From: an uncultured Opitutia bacterium
Lineage (GTDB): Bacteria; Verrucomicrobiota; Verrucomicrobiia; Opitutales; Opitutaceae
Reading direction: 5' to 3'
Length of the DNA stretch: 13,251 nt
Assembly (NCBI GenBank): GCA_937952235.1
Contig: CALFZM010000292.1
Span: forward strand, 1-13,251
The notes beneath the pieces are model-generated. The model was not told the origin of the DNA. It searched no databases and was given only the letters and a program-made list of their open reading frames with translations. Positions 1-7,084 of this stretch are shown here, piece by piece. How positions within the stretch are numbered: position 1 is the stretch's first letter; every line of letters begins with the position of its first letter. A program made the position numbers and the translations under genes.

Positions 1-489
1 GTCATGGATTTCCAGGGAGCCGCGAATGCAAACTTCAACCTGCTGAGCGCCGGTCTGGTCGGCATGGTCGCCGGTCGCTTCCTGCCCCAGGCGGACCTGA
101 TCGGGCGGCCGCTGCTGCTCGCGATCGTCGGTTACGCGGTGTATTTTCCAGTGAGCCTCGCCCGTGGCTATGTGTATCTGGTGCAGCTCAGCGGCGCCTG
201 CGTCGCGCTGCTGCTCATCTGCTGCATCAGCCTTCGCCTCGGCGAGCGCGGCTGGTTCCAGCGCTTCCTCATCCGGGAGGGGCAGTATTCGCTGCTCGCC
301 TACATCGTGCAGATCGCCGTCCTGCAGGTGCTGTCGCGCCTCCTCGGTCGCCCGGATCCCCTCTCGGCCGGCTCGCTCGCCCTTTTCGCCGTGACCCTGT
401 TCGTGATGGTATTCGTCAACGAGGCGACCGAGTGGCTGCGCCAGCGGGCCCAGCCGGTCGATAAACTCTATCGGGCCGTGTTCGCCTAG
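1..489 (+). CDS. Multi-pass membrane protein, C-terminal part (acyltransferase/OpgC-like), 5' truncated by window
   Basis: The reading frame is open from base 1 and ends at TAG 487-489. The first ATG is at position 4, but the protein almost certainly begins upstream, because what is visible looks like the end of a larger polytopic protein. About five hydrophobic segments can be seen, for example NLLSAGLVGMVAGRFLP, LLLAIVGYAVYFPVSLA, a Leu/Ile/Cys-rich helix, SLLAYIVQIAVLQVLSRLL and LALFAVTLFVMVFV, followed by a short basic cytoplasmic tail. The REGQYSLLAYIVQ stretch resembles the late helices of acyltransferase-3, OpgC or HGSNAT-like membrane acyltransferases. That assignment is an inference from general style; no catalytic residue lies in the visible part. 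The stop is 12 bases before the MBOAT gene, so the two are probably co-transcribed and this protein may belong to the same polysaccharide-acylation cassette. It could also be another kind of integral membrane protein. Confidence 0.6.
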   Translation, partial: VMDFQGAANANFNLLSAGLVGMVAGRFLPQADLIGRPLLLAIVGYAVYFPVSLARGYVYLVQLSGACVALLLICCISLRLGERGWFQRFLIREGQYSLLAYIVQIAVLQVLSRLLGRPDPLSAGSLALFAVTLFVMVFVNEATEWLRQRAQPVDKLYRAVFA

Positions 490-501
490 ACCTGGATCGC
501 G

Positions 502-1941
502 ATGCTTTTCAACTCGATCGAGTTCGCGTTCTTTTTCCCGATTGTCTGCGGGTTGTACTTCGCCCTGCCGCAGGCGGCGCGCATCTACCTGCTGCTGGTC
601 GCGAGCTGTGTGTTCTACATGGCTTTCGTCCCGGCCTACATCCTGATCCTGGCGATCACGATCGTCATCGACTACGTCGCCGGCATCTACCTCGAGCGGG
701 TCGCAGGGAGGGCCCGCACCGTCCTCCTCGTGGTGAGCATCGTGGCCACGTGCCTCGTGCTCTTCGTCTTCAAGTACTTCGCGTTTTTCACCGGTTCGTT
801 CGTCGGCTTCGCGAGCCTTTTCGGCTGGAAGGTCACCAACCCCACGCTCGATATCATCCTGCCGATCGGGCTCTCGTTCCACACGTTCCAGAGCCTGAGC
901 TACGTGGTCGAGGTCTACCGCGGACACCAGAAAGCGGAGCGGGATTTCACCATCTACGCCACCTACGTGATGTTCTTCCCACAGCTGGTGGCCGGGCCGA
1001 TCGAGCGGCCGCAGAACCTCCTCGGGCAGTTCCGCGAGTACCACGCCTTTGACTACCTGCGCGTGGTCGGCGGGCTGAAGCGGATGGCGTGGGGCTTCTT
1101 CAAGAAGCTGGTGGTCGCCGACCGGCTCGCGATCTACGTCAACGACGTCTACGCCGCGCCCCAGAGCCACCACGGGCTGCAGCTGACGATCGCGACCGTC
1201 TTCTTCGCGTATCAGATCTACTGCGACTTCTCCGGCTATTCCGACATCGCGATCGGCACCGCCCGCGTGCTCGGCTTCAAGCTGATGGAGAATTTCGACA
1301 CGCCTTATCACTCCCGTTCCGTCGGTGAGTTCTGGCGCCGCTGGCACATGTCCCTGTCAACCTGGTTCCGCGACTACGTCTACGTGCCGCTGGGGGGCAG
1401 CCGCGTGGGGCCGATCCGCCGCGCCCGCAACATCCTCGTGACGTTTGGCATCAGCGGCCTGTGGCATGGCGCCAACTGGACCTACGTGCTTTGGGGCGTG
1501 CTCAACGGCGTTTACCTCATCGTGAGCTGGATCACCCAGCCGATCGTCGCCCGGCTCTTCGGCGCCGTCCGCCTGCGCGAAGATCATCCGCTGCGTCAAG
1601 CGCTGCTCATCGCCGGCACGTTCTTCCTTACCTGCGCCGCCTGGGTGCTGTTCCGGGCGCAGTCGCTGGCGGATGCCGGTTACATCTACACGCACTGGCT
1701 GCACGATTGGAACTGGCAGTCGCTCGCCACCGCCAACTTCAGCGAGCGCCAATTCATTCCCGCCCTCGCCGCGGTCGTCATCCTCGAGCTGATCCAGGTG
1801 ATCAACCGCCGCGTCCCGCTCGGCGAAAAGGTGACGCGTCTTCCGACGGTGCTGCGGTGGCCCGCCTATGCCGGCTTCATCTTCGCCGTGATCCTGTTTG
1901 GGGTGTATCGCTCCAATCAGTTCATCTATTTCCAGTTCTGA
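502..1941 (+). CDS. MBOAT family O-acyltransferase (AlgI/DltB-type)
   Basis: This is a 479-residue membrane-bound O-acyltransferase, a normal length for the AlgI family. Family members take an acyl group, usually acetyl, from the cytoplasmic side and pass it across the inner membrane to a partner that acylates an exported polysaccharide. Family hallmarks appear in order: the N-terminal FNSIEFAFFFPIV helix, LPIGLSFHTFQSLSYVVEVY (about residues 118-137), LVAGPIERPQNLLGQF, YCDFSGYSDIAIG, EFWRRWHMSLSTWFRDYVY with His282, and GISGLWHGANWTYVLWG with His322. The two histidines correspond to the conserved MBOAT positions, and most of the remainder is membrane helix. Start ATG 502 gives the typical N-terminus, and no clear ribosome binding site precedes it. 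The next gene begins 31 bases downstream and encodes an SGNH-like protein, the usual partner of such enzymes. The polysaccharide substrate cannot be told from sequence. Confidence 0.95.
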   Translation: MLFNSIEFAFFFPIVCGLYFALPQAARIYLLLVASCVFYMAFVPAYILILAITIVIDYVAGIYLERVAGRARTVLLVVSIVATCLVLFVFKYFAFFTGSFVGFASLFGWKVTNPTLDIILPIGLSFHTFQSLSYVVEVYRGHQKAERDFTIYATYVMFFPQLVAGPIERPQNLLGQFREYHAFDYLRVVGGLKRMAWGFFKKLVVADRLAIYVNDVYAAPQSHHGLQLTIATVFFAYQIYCDFSGYSDIAIGTARVLGFKLMENFDTPYHSRSVGEFWRRWHMSLSTWFRDYVYVPLGGSRVGPIRRARNILVTFGISGLWHGANWTYVLWGVLNGVYLIVSWITQPIVARLFGAVRLREDHPLRQALLIAGTFFLTCAAWVLFRAQSLADAGYIYTHWLHDWNWQSLATANFSERQFIPALAAVVILELIQVINRRVPLGEKVTRLPTVLRWPAYAGFIFAVILFGVYRSNQFIYFQF

Positions 1942-1972
1942 TCGCCCGAGCCCCTGGATAGTGCCCGCGCGC

Positions 1973-3058
1973 ATGAGCGTACGCCACGATTCGCCTCCCT
2001 CTCCCGCTTCCCCGGCCGCGACCGACTCCGCCGAGTCGAACGCTTCCCGGTCCCACGGACGCCGCGCGGCCCGCCGCTTCAGCGGCCTCGGCCGGATCGT
2101 GGCCTTTTTCGCGCTGATTGCGGCGCTCGCCTACGGTTTCGACGCGCTGGTGACCGCGGGGCTGCGCCGGATCTCCACCTCCAAATTCGGTGCGTTGAAC
2201 CAAGTGGTCGGGGGCCGGGTAAACGCCGACATCGTCGTCAACGGCTCCTCCCGTGCCCTCGTCCACTACGACCCGCGCATTCTCGAGCAGGAGACCGGGC
2301 TGACCGCGTTCAACCTGGGCATGAACGCCACCCACATCGACGTTCAGCTCGCGATCCTCCGCACCTACCTCCGGCACAACCGCAAGCCGCGTTTGGTCAT
2401 CCAGAATCTGGAGGCGTTCACGTTCGTCACGACCCGAAAGGGCGAGATCTACGACCCTCCGCTGTACGTCCCCTACCTGGACGAGCCGGAACTCTACCGC
2501 ACGCTGGCGACTATCGATCCCGTGGTACGCAAATGGCGATACATCCCGATGTACGGCTACGCGATCGAGGACCTGCGGTTCACCTGGGTGCGCGGCCTCC
2601 TCGCGTGGGGAGGCATCCAGCCGTGGGAGGATTACATCAAGGGTTTCAACCCGCGAAACCTCCAGTGGACGGAGGACTTCGAGCGGTTCAAGGCGGCGGT
2701 GGGGGACGGCCTGACGTATGAAGTCGAACCCGCCGGCGTGCAGGCGCTGCGGGATCTCATCGCGCTCTGCCGGGAGGCGGGCGTCGAGCTGCTGCTCGTT
2801 TACTCGCCGGAGTACTTCGAGGCCCAGGGGCTGGTGCGCAACCGGGAGGAGATCTTCGCGGCTTTCCGCCGACTCACGGCGGAGACCGGCGTGCCGCTGT
2901 GGGACTTCAGCGGATCGACCCTGGCTCGCCGGCGCGACCTCTTCTACAACTCGCAACACCTGAATGTCACCGGCGCGACTCTCTTCTCGCAGGAGCTGAG
3001 CCGCCGCTTGCGTGACGAGTATGCCGGCCGGCTGGGAAAAGGGGCGGAACGTCGGTGA
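1973..3058 (+). CDS. Membrane-anchored SGNH/AlgJ-like protein, probable partner of the MBOAT acyltransferase
   Basis: This 361-residue protein has a Ser/Pro/Arg-rich cytoplasmic N-terminus (about 1-40), one hydrophobic segment (GRIVAFFALIAALAYGF, about 41-60) and a periplasmic domain. Near the domain start, NADIVVNGSSRALVHYDP holds a GSSR block (Gly91-Ser92-Ser93-Arg94) resembling the nucleophile block of SGNH-type hydrolases and acyltransferases. Near the end, FYNSQHLNVTGATLFS (His329, Asn331) matches the family's Asp-x-x-His block, but Asn326 occupies the usual Asp position. The frame is open back to 1898 inside the MBOAT gene; ATG 1973 is chosen because it avoids that overlap and leaves a sensible N-terminus before the membrane anchor. 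In known systems the MBOAT hands the acyl group to a periplasmic SGNH protein of the AlgJ/AlgX, PatB or WssI type. By context this one would complete O-acylation of the locus polysaccharide. The fold assignment is fairly secure; the exact reaction is inferred. Confidence 0.82.
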   Translation: MSVRHDSPPSPASPAATDSAESNASRSHGRRAARRFSGLGRIVAFFALIAALAYGFDALVTAGLRRISTSKFGALNQVVGGRVNADIVVNGSSRALVHYDPRILEQETGLTAFNLGMNATHIDVQLAILRTYLRHNRKPRLVIQNLEAFTFVTTRKGEIYDPPLYVPYLDEPELYRTLATIDPVVRKWRYIPMYGYAIEDLRFTWVRGLLAWGGIQPWEDYIKGFNPRNLQWTEDFERFKAAVGDGLTYEVEPAGVQALRDLIALCREAGVELLLVYSPEYFEAQGLVRNREEIFAAFRRLTAETGVPLWDFSGSTLARRRDLFYNSQHLNVTGATLFSQELSRRLRDEYAGRLGKGAERR

Positions 3059-3398
3059 GCCGGAAGGGCGTCAAACGGGTGAAAAAGTTGCGGCTAACTT
3101 TCCGTCAATCGGCCCGATCTCCCACCGCCAGACCACGCCCGTCCGACGACCGATGCCGGTGCGAAATAAGCGCTTAGCGAGACCGACGGCGACGCTCGCC
3201 TCCGGGGCCGCGCGATTTTCCAGTGGGCGGGGCGAAACTGGTGACGATTCCATGGGCGCCATGAGTTCTACGCGCCTCGATTTCAGTCTCGCCCCGCGGC
3301 CTGCCGGCCCTTCAACGTCGGCTCTATTCCGTCGGGAGCCAGGAACAATTCGGCTCGTGGAACAATCGTCGGCGCCAACCACTCGCACTTCGCTCCAC
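3059..3398 (+). other. 340-base non-coding leader between the acylation cassette and the beta-helix gene
   Basis: No convincing gene lies here. A frame is open through the region from the end of the SGNH gene, but its translation has no recognisable domain and would put the signal peptide of the next gene in the middle of a protein. Visible elements are a perfect 10-base palindrome TAAGCGCTTA (3167-3176), a long inverted repeat (3227-3240 with 3284-3297, listed separately), and two copies of GGAACAAT 17 bases apart (3342-3349 and 3359-3366). I see no clear -35/-10 pair. The size of the gap compared with its neighbours suggests it carries the promoter and leader of the beta-helix gene. Confidence 0.5.
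3227..3297 (+). promoter_or_regulatory. Long inverted repeat in the leader of the beta-helix gene
   Basis: GCGGGGCGAAACTG at 3227-3240 pairs with CAGTCTCGCCCCGC at 3284-3297, with 13 of 14 positions complementary. The 43-base loop contains a second small hairpin, CATGG-GCG-CCATG, at 3251-3263. As RNA this would fold into a stable stem about 100 bases before the probable GTG start of the secreted protein. No T-run follows, so it does not look like an intrinsic terminator. It matches no riboswitch class I recognise. A regulatory leader is possible, but chance pairing in GC-rich DNA cannot be excluded. Confidence 0.35.
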
Positions 3399-5369
3399 GT
3401 GATCTACTCATCCGTACGCCGCTCCACCCTCTCTGCCGCCTTGGCGGCATTCTCCGTGTTGCTGGGACTGCCGTTGTCCACGACCGCCCAGGAACTCATC
3501 CCGGCCGCCCGCCGCACCGACTGGATTCCGTCCGTGAACGTCGGCGTGCCCGGTGGCATTCCCACGAATCGCACTCAGGTGATTGATGTCTCCGCGGCGC
3601 CGTACAACGCCGACCGCTCGGGAGCCACCAACGCGACGCCCGCGATCCAGGCGGCGATCAACGCCGCCGCCTCCGGCCAGATCGTCTACCTTCCGGCCGG
3701 CAAGTACCGGTTGGACTCGACACTCTACGTCGGGCCGAGCCGCGACAACATCACGATCCGCGGGGCGGGCATGGACGTCACCGTGCTTGATGCGCGGATG
3801 AGCAACGTGGCGATCACGCTCGGTTCCTCCAGCGACTATAGCTGGAGCTACCCCTCCCAGAACAATCGCGTCACCAGCGGCAATTCGAAAGGCAGCACCG
3901 TACTGACGATTGGCGACACGTCTCCGTTCACGGTCGGCAGCCTGGTCAACCTCGCCATCGAGGACGAAACCGATCACGGCAGGATCGCCGCCGGCTCCCC
4001 CCCCGTCGTGAGTGTCTCCGGGTTCACCCGCTCGAACCGGCAAATGACCCGGATCGTAAACAAAACGGCTACGACGCTGACGATCCAGCCCGGGCTTTAT
4101 GGCAATCACCAAGGCCGCGCGATCGACGTGTATTGGGCGAGCCAGCAGACCGACTTCACCGGGATCGAGAATCTCACCATCGAGTGCACGAATGGGAACA
4201 CCATCTTCGGCATCCAGTTTGAACAAGCGTATGCCTGCTGGATCAGCGGCGTCCGCGTCTACAAGGCGGCCAACTACGGCTTTTCCATCGCCAACTCGCT
4301 CAACTGCGAGATCCGGCAGTCCTTCGCGGACCAGCGCAGCACCAATGGCACCAATGGCGGCGGCATCCTGTTCGGTATGTCCGCTGGCTGCCTCATTGAA
4401 GACAATATCGTCAAGGGCTTCTTCCCCCTGATCGAGGTCAACGCCGGCGCCTGCGGCAACGTGTTTGCCTACAATTTCTGCTACGACAGTTCAGTGTTTG
4501 GCGTGAATGGTGTCGCCATCAACACCAACCACGGCCCGCATAATTCCTTCAACCTGTACGAGGGCAACGTCGCTTCCACACTTCAGTGCGACGGATACTT
4601 TGGCAGCGCCTCGGATGACACGCTTTTCCGGAATTGGCTGCACGGCACGAATCCCGGCATCGCAACGGGAGCCCACAGCGTGGTGCTGAACCGCTTTACG
4701 CGAAACTATAACCTGGTGGGCAACGTGTTCGGCTGGCCCGGCAAGTCCGACGGCGGCGTCAGCTTCGGCAATCCCAACATGGGCAATGGCCAGTGGACGG
4801 GAACGACGCAGCCGAAGCAGGGCGACTTCTGGGACGACTGGAAGTTGACCGCCACCCTGACGACCCGTTCGTCCGACAACTCGGGCGTCTTTACCTTGAA
4901 CACCGGTTCGCTAAACACCTTCCAGTGGGTGAGCATCATCTGGAACAACGGCAGCAGCCGGGCGAGTTTCAATCCGCAGTCGGTCTCGGGCAAGGCGGTG
5001 ACGTTTTCCTACAGCGGCTCGCCTCTTCCTCCCCAGGGAACGACGCTCCAGGTCTGGCCGGGCCCGAGCGGCTTCCAGGAGCGGGATCTCGACGTGGAAC
5101 CTTCGACCCTGCTCAAGGGGAACACCTACTCCTCCGCGCAAATGAAGCCCGCCGGCGAAGCCACGGTCGGGACCGAGCTCCCGGCGTCGCTTTACCGCAC
5201 GACCAAACCGAGCTGGTTCGGCACGCTTCCCTGGCCGGCGTTCAGCCCGCAAAGCCCCAACTACAACATGGAAGCCATTCCCGCCGGCTACCGTTATTTC
5301 CGGCAGGCGTCGCCTCCGTCCGAGAACGACTCGCCGCCTTCCAACGTGCGGGTTATCCGCTCTGCCTGA
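3399..5369 (+). CDS. Secreted right-handed beta-helix protein, pectate-lyase superfamily (probable polysaccharide lyase, hydrolase or epimerase)
   Basis: GTG 3399 gives a 656-residue protein that begins with a classic Sec signal peptide: a basic start (YSSVRR), a hydrophobic core (LSAALAAFSVLLGLPL) and a probable cleavage site after STTA, before QELIP. The frame is open back to 3012, but upstream starts would bury the signal peptide and overlap the previous gene. The mature N-terminus holds IDVSAAPYNADRSGATNATP, AIQAAINAA, YLPAGKYRLDSTLYV and NITIRGAGMDVTVLDA, the typical opening of Pectate_lyase_3 (GH28-like) beta-helix proteins. Repeating N-rich rungs follow to about residue 460, including the NTNHGPHNSFN stretch (Asn375-Asn382). 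The C-terminal part (about 480-656) is Trp/Pro-rich and looks like a separate beta domain. There is no PEP-CTERM or membrane anchor. Known relatives include lyases, hydrolases and the epimerase AlgG; catalytic residues cannot be fixed here. Next to the acylation genes it most likely trims or modifies the exported polymer. Confidence 0.85.
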   Translation: MIYSSVRRSTLSAALAAFSVLLGLPLSTTAQELIPAARRTDWIPSVNVGVPGGIPTNRTQVIDVSAAPYNADRSGATNATPAIQAAINAAASGQIVYLPAGKYRLDSTLYVGPSRDNITIRGAGMDVTVLDARMSNVAITLGSSSDYSWSYPSQNNRVTSGNSKGSTVLTIGDTSPFTVGSLVNLAIEDETDHGRIAAGSPPVVSVSGFTRSNRQMTRIVNKTATTLTIQPGLYGNHQGRAIDVYWASQQTDFTGIENLTIECTNGNTIFGIQFEQAYACWISGVRVYKAANYGFSIANSLNCEIRQSFADQRSTNGTNGGGILFGMSAGCLIEDNIVKGFFPLIEVNAGACGNVFAYNFCYDSSVFGVNGVAINTNHGPHNSFNLYEGNVASTLQCDGYFGSASDDTLFRNWLHGTNPGIATGAHSVVLNRFTRNYNLVGNVFGWPGKSDGGVSFGNPNMGNGQWTGTTQPKQGDFWDDWKLTATLTTRSSDNSGVFTLNTGSLNTFQWVSIIWNNGSSRASFNPQSVSGKAVTFSYSGSPLPPQGTTLQVWPGPSGFQERDLDVEPSTLLKGNTYSSAQMKPAGEATVGTELPASLYRTTKPSWFGTLPWPAFSPQSPNYNMEAIPAGYRYFRQASPPSENDSPPSNVRVIRSA

Positions 5370-5375
5370 CCTACC

Positions 5376-5405
5376 GGGGCCGCACCAAGTGCGGCCTCTC
5401 TTTTT
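5376..5405 (+). terminator. Rho-independent terminator after the beta-helix gene
   Basis: GGCCGCAC (5378-5385) pairs perfectly with GTGCGGCC (5389-5396) around a CAA loop. The stem can be extended by a G-T and a G-C pair (5376-5377 with 5397-5398), and TCTCTTTTT follows (5397-5405). It begins 7 bases after the stop codon of the beta-helix gene. The perfect GC-rich stem with a terminal T-run is the standard intrinsic terminator form, and it separates the left block from the flippase-led operon. Confidence 0.9.
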
Positions 5406-5519
5406 GTCCCGTTGCGCCCGGCTCGCGGCGCGCGGCCCTCCGTCCCGCTCCCCTCGGAGCAACGCGGAGCCCGATTTGAGCCGGTTCCCTTCGAACAGGC
5501 TCCCGTTCACCTTCACCGA

Positions 5520-7031
5520 TTGCCCTCCGCCGAGCAACGCTTCTCCCAACTCGCCAACGTTGACGCCATCCGGCGGGACCTGCGTCAGAAGTCCGTCCGC
5601 GGCGCGATGCTCTCCGCCGCCACCGGCATGGTGGATTTCACGGTCCGGATCGGTTCGACCGCCGTCCTAGCACGGCTGCTAGCGCCGCAACACTTCGGGC
5701 TCGTGATGATGGTTTCGGCGGTGACGGCGATCGCCGATCAGGTGCGCGAGCTCGGTCTCTCGACGGCGACCATCCAGAAAAAGGAAATCACCCATCGGGA
5801 GGTCACGAATCTCTTCTGGATCAACCTCGGCGCCGGCACCCTGCTGGCTCTCCTGGTCTGCGCGCTTTCCCCCGCCATCGCCGCGTTCTACTCCGAGCCG
5901 CGGCTGGTGATCATCACGTGCATCCTCTCCGCCAACTTCATCACGGGGGGATTGGCCGTGCAGCACCAGGCGCTGCTCGCGCGACGGCTGGAGTTCAAGA
6001 AAACGTCCCTGGTTCGACTCCTGTGCTCGATCCTCAGCACCGTTCTGGCGATCATCCTTGCCTGGCAAGGCTTCGGGTTCTGGTCGCTGGTCTGGCGGGA
6101 GATCGCCCGAAACATCTTTCTCGTGGTGGGCATGTGGATCGCCCTTCCCTGGGTTCCGGGTCTCCCTTACCGGGAAACCAGCGTACGCGGGCTCGTCGCC
6201 TTTGGCGGCAACCTGACCGGTGCGAACATCGTAGCCTCGATCTCGAGCGGGGCCGATCGGTTCCTCCTCGGCCGCTTCTGGGGCGCGGAGCCGGTGGCGC
6301 TGTTTCGCCAGGCGTACCAGTTGCTCCTGGTACCGATGGACCAGCTCATCAGTCCGCTCTATCAGGTGACCCAGCCCGGCTTGGGCATGCTGCAGTCGGA
6401 GGACAGCCGTTATCAGCGCTACTATTGCAAGGTCGTCCTCTTGATCAGCCTCGTGACGATGCCGTTCAGCTTGTTCGTCGCGGTGTTTGCCACCGAAGTG
6501 ACGGATATCCTGCTCGGCGCCAAATGGGCGGCCTGCGCCCCGATCATCGCGATCCTGAGCTTCAGCGCGTTCATCAAGCAGCCGGTCGATTCTTCGGCGC
6601 TCATTCTCATTACGCGGCATCGCTCCCGCGACTACTTCCTGCTCTCGATCGTGCAGAATCTCACCTTCGTGGCCCTGATGTTCGCGGGCGTGCGCTGGGC
6701 GGCGATCGGCGTGGCCGCCGCGGATGTCGCAGCCACCTATCTGCTGATCGTTCCCAAGCTCCGCTTCATCTTCAAAGGCTCGCCCATCAGCCTGCGCCAT
6801 TATTTCCAGACGCTCGCACGACCCGTCGTGGCCAGCGCCCTCATGGCGGGTGGACTGTTCGCCCTGAAACCGTGGTTGGGCGGTGCGGCCGCGCCGACCA
6901 CGCTGGCCTTGGGATCCGTGGCGGCACTGGTGTTTTTTTCCGCTTCCTGGCTGCTGCTTCCAGGCGGCTGGCCGGCGATGGCCGAGCTCATTCACGACGT
7001 GAGGTCCGGGTTGTTCCGCAAACGCGCATGA
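5520..7031 (+). CDS. Wzx-type polysaccharide flippase (MOP/PST family)
   Basis: This integral membrane protein has about 503 residues and 12 or more hydrophobic segments. Its N-terminus (LRQKSVRGAMLSAATG, then STAVLARLLAPQHFGLVMM and LGLSTATIQKKEITHREVTNLFWIN) is characteristic of WzxC-like oligosaccharide flippases. These move undecaprenyl-linked repeat units from the cytoplasmic to the periplasmic face of the inner membrane. The start is uncertain. The frame is open back to TTG 5412, but residues from there are Pro/Arg-rich and unlike the family. TTG 5520, which gives MPSAEQRFSQLANVDAIRRD, keeps the conserved amphipathic lead-in; ATG 5607 would cut into it. It is the first gene after the terminator at 5376-5405, so a promoter should lie in 5406-5519, though I cannot point to one. 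A run of seven T (6933-6939) lies in the penultimate helices and does not break the frame. Its substrate is the product of the downstream glycosyltransferases, by inference. Confidence 0.9.
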   Translation: MPSAEQRFSQLANVDAIRRDLRQKSVRGAMLSAATGMVDFTVRIGSTAVLARLLAPQHFGLVMMVSAVTAIADQVRELGLSTATIQKKEITHREVTNLFWINLGAGTLLALLVCALSPAIAAFYSEPRLVIITCILSANFITGGLAVQHQALLARRLEFKKTSLVRLLCSILSTVLAIILAWQGFGFWSLVWREIARNIFLVVGMWIALPWVPGLPYRETSVRGLVAFGGNLTGANIVASISSGADRFLLGRFWGAEPVALFRQAYQLLLVPMDQLISPLYQVTQPGLGMLQSEDSRYQRYYCKVVLLISLVTMPFSLFVAVFATEVTDILLGAKWAACAPIIAILSFSAFIKQPVDSSALILITRHRSRDYFLLSIVQNLTFVALMFAGVRWAAIGVAAADVAATYLLIVPKLRFIFKGSPISLRHYFQTLARPVVASALMAGGLFALKPWLGGAAAPTTLALGSVAALVFFSASWLLLPGGWPAMAELIHDVRSGLFRKRA

Positions 7032-7084
7032 CGGCATCGCGCGACCCATTTCTTTCCGGCCGGCTCCGGCCCCCCGGCGCATGA
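7028..7084 (+). other. Bridging mini-ORF between flippase and GT4 genes (possible translational relay)
   Basis: An 18-codon ORF (MTASRDPFLSGRLRPPGA) starts at ATG 7028, overlapping the flippase stop as ATGA, and stops at TGA 7082-7084, overlapping the next start ATG 7081 as ATGA. It spans the 49-base gap exactly. A small hairpin (GGCCG-GCTC-CGGCC, about 7058-7071) lies within it. No Shine-Dalgarno sequence precedes either start, so termination-reinitiation coupling is a reasonable reading. The peptide itself probably has no function. Confidence 0.35.

Noticed and set aside
1939..1976. A fourth bridging mini-ORF at the MBOAT-SGNH junction
   Set aside because: The stop is preceded by C (CTGA, not a start), and the frame ending at the downstream ATGA contains a TAG stop within the gap.
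1357..2959. Minus-strand open frames opposite the MBOAT and SGNH genes (1357-1974 and 1922-2959)
   Set aside because: Same low-complexity charged composition and no recognisable motif; the plus-strand proteins account for the coding signal.
3012..3398. N-terminal extension of the beta-helix gene by 129 codons
   Set aside because: It would overlap the SGNH gene, place a perfect signal peptide in the interior, and the extension resembles no protein family.
4341..4358. Tandem ACCAATGGC in the beta-helix gene
   Set aside because: Only two copies, encoding a TNG-TNG turn in a beta-helix rung; ordinary coding repetition.
5412..5519. N-terminal extension of the flippase to TTG 5412
   Set aside because: The added 36 residues are Pro/Arg-rich and unlike the family, and the start would lie only 7 bases after the terminator T-run.
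6933..6939. T7 run in the flippase as a frameshift or phase-variation site
   Set aside because: The frame is intact through it, and seven T near the C-terminus is too short and too late to argue for switching without strain data.
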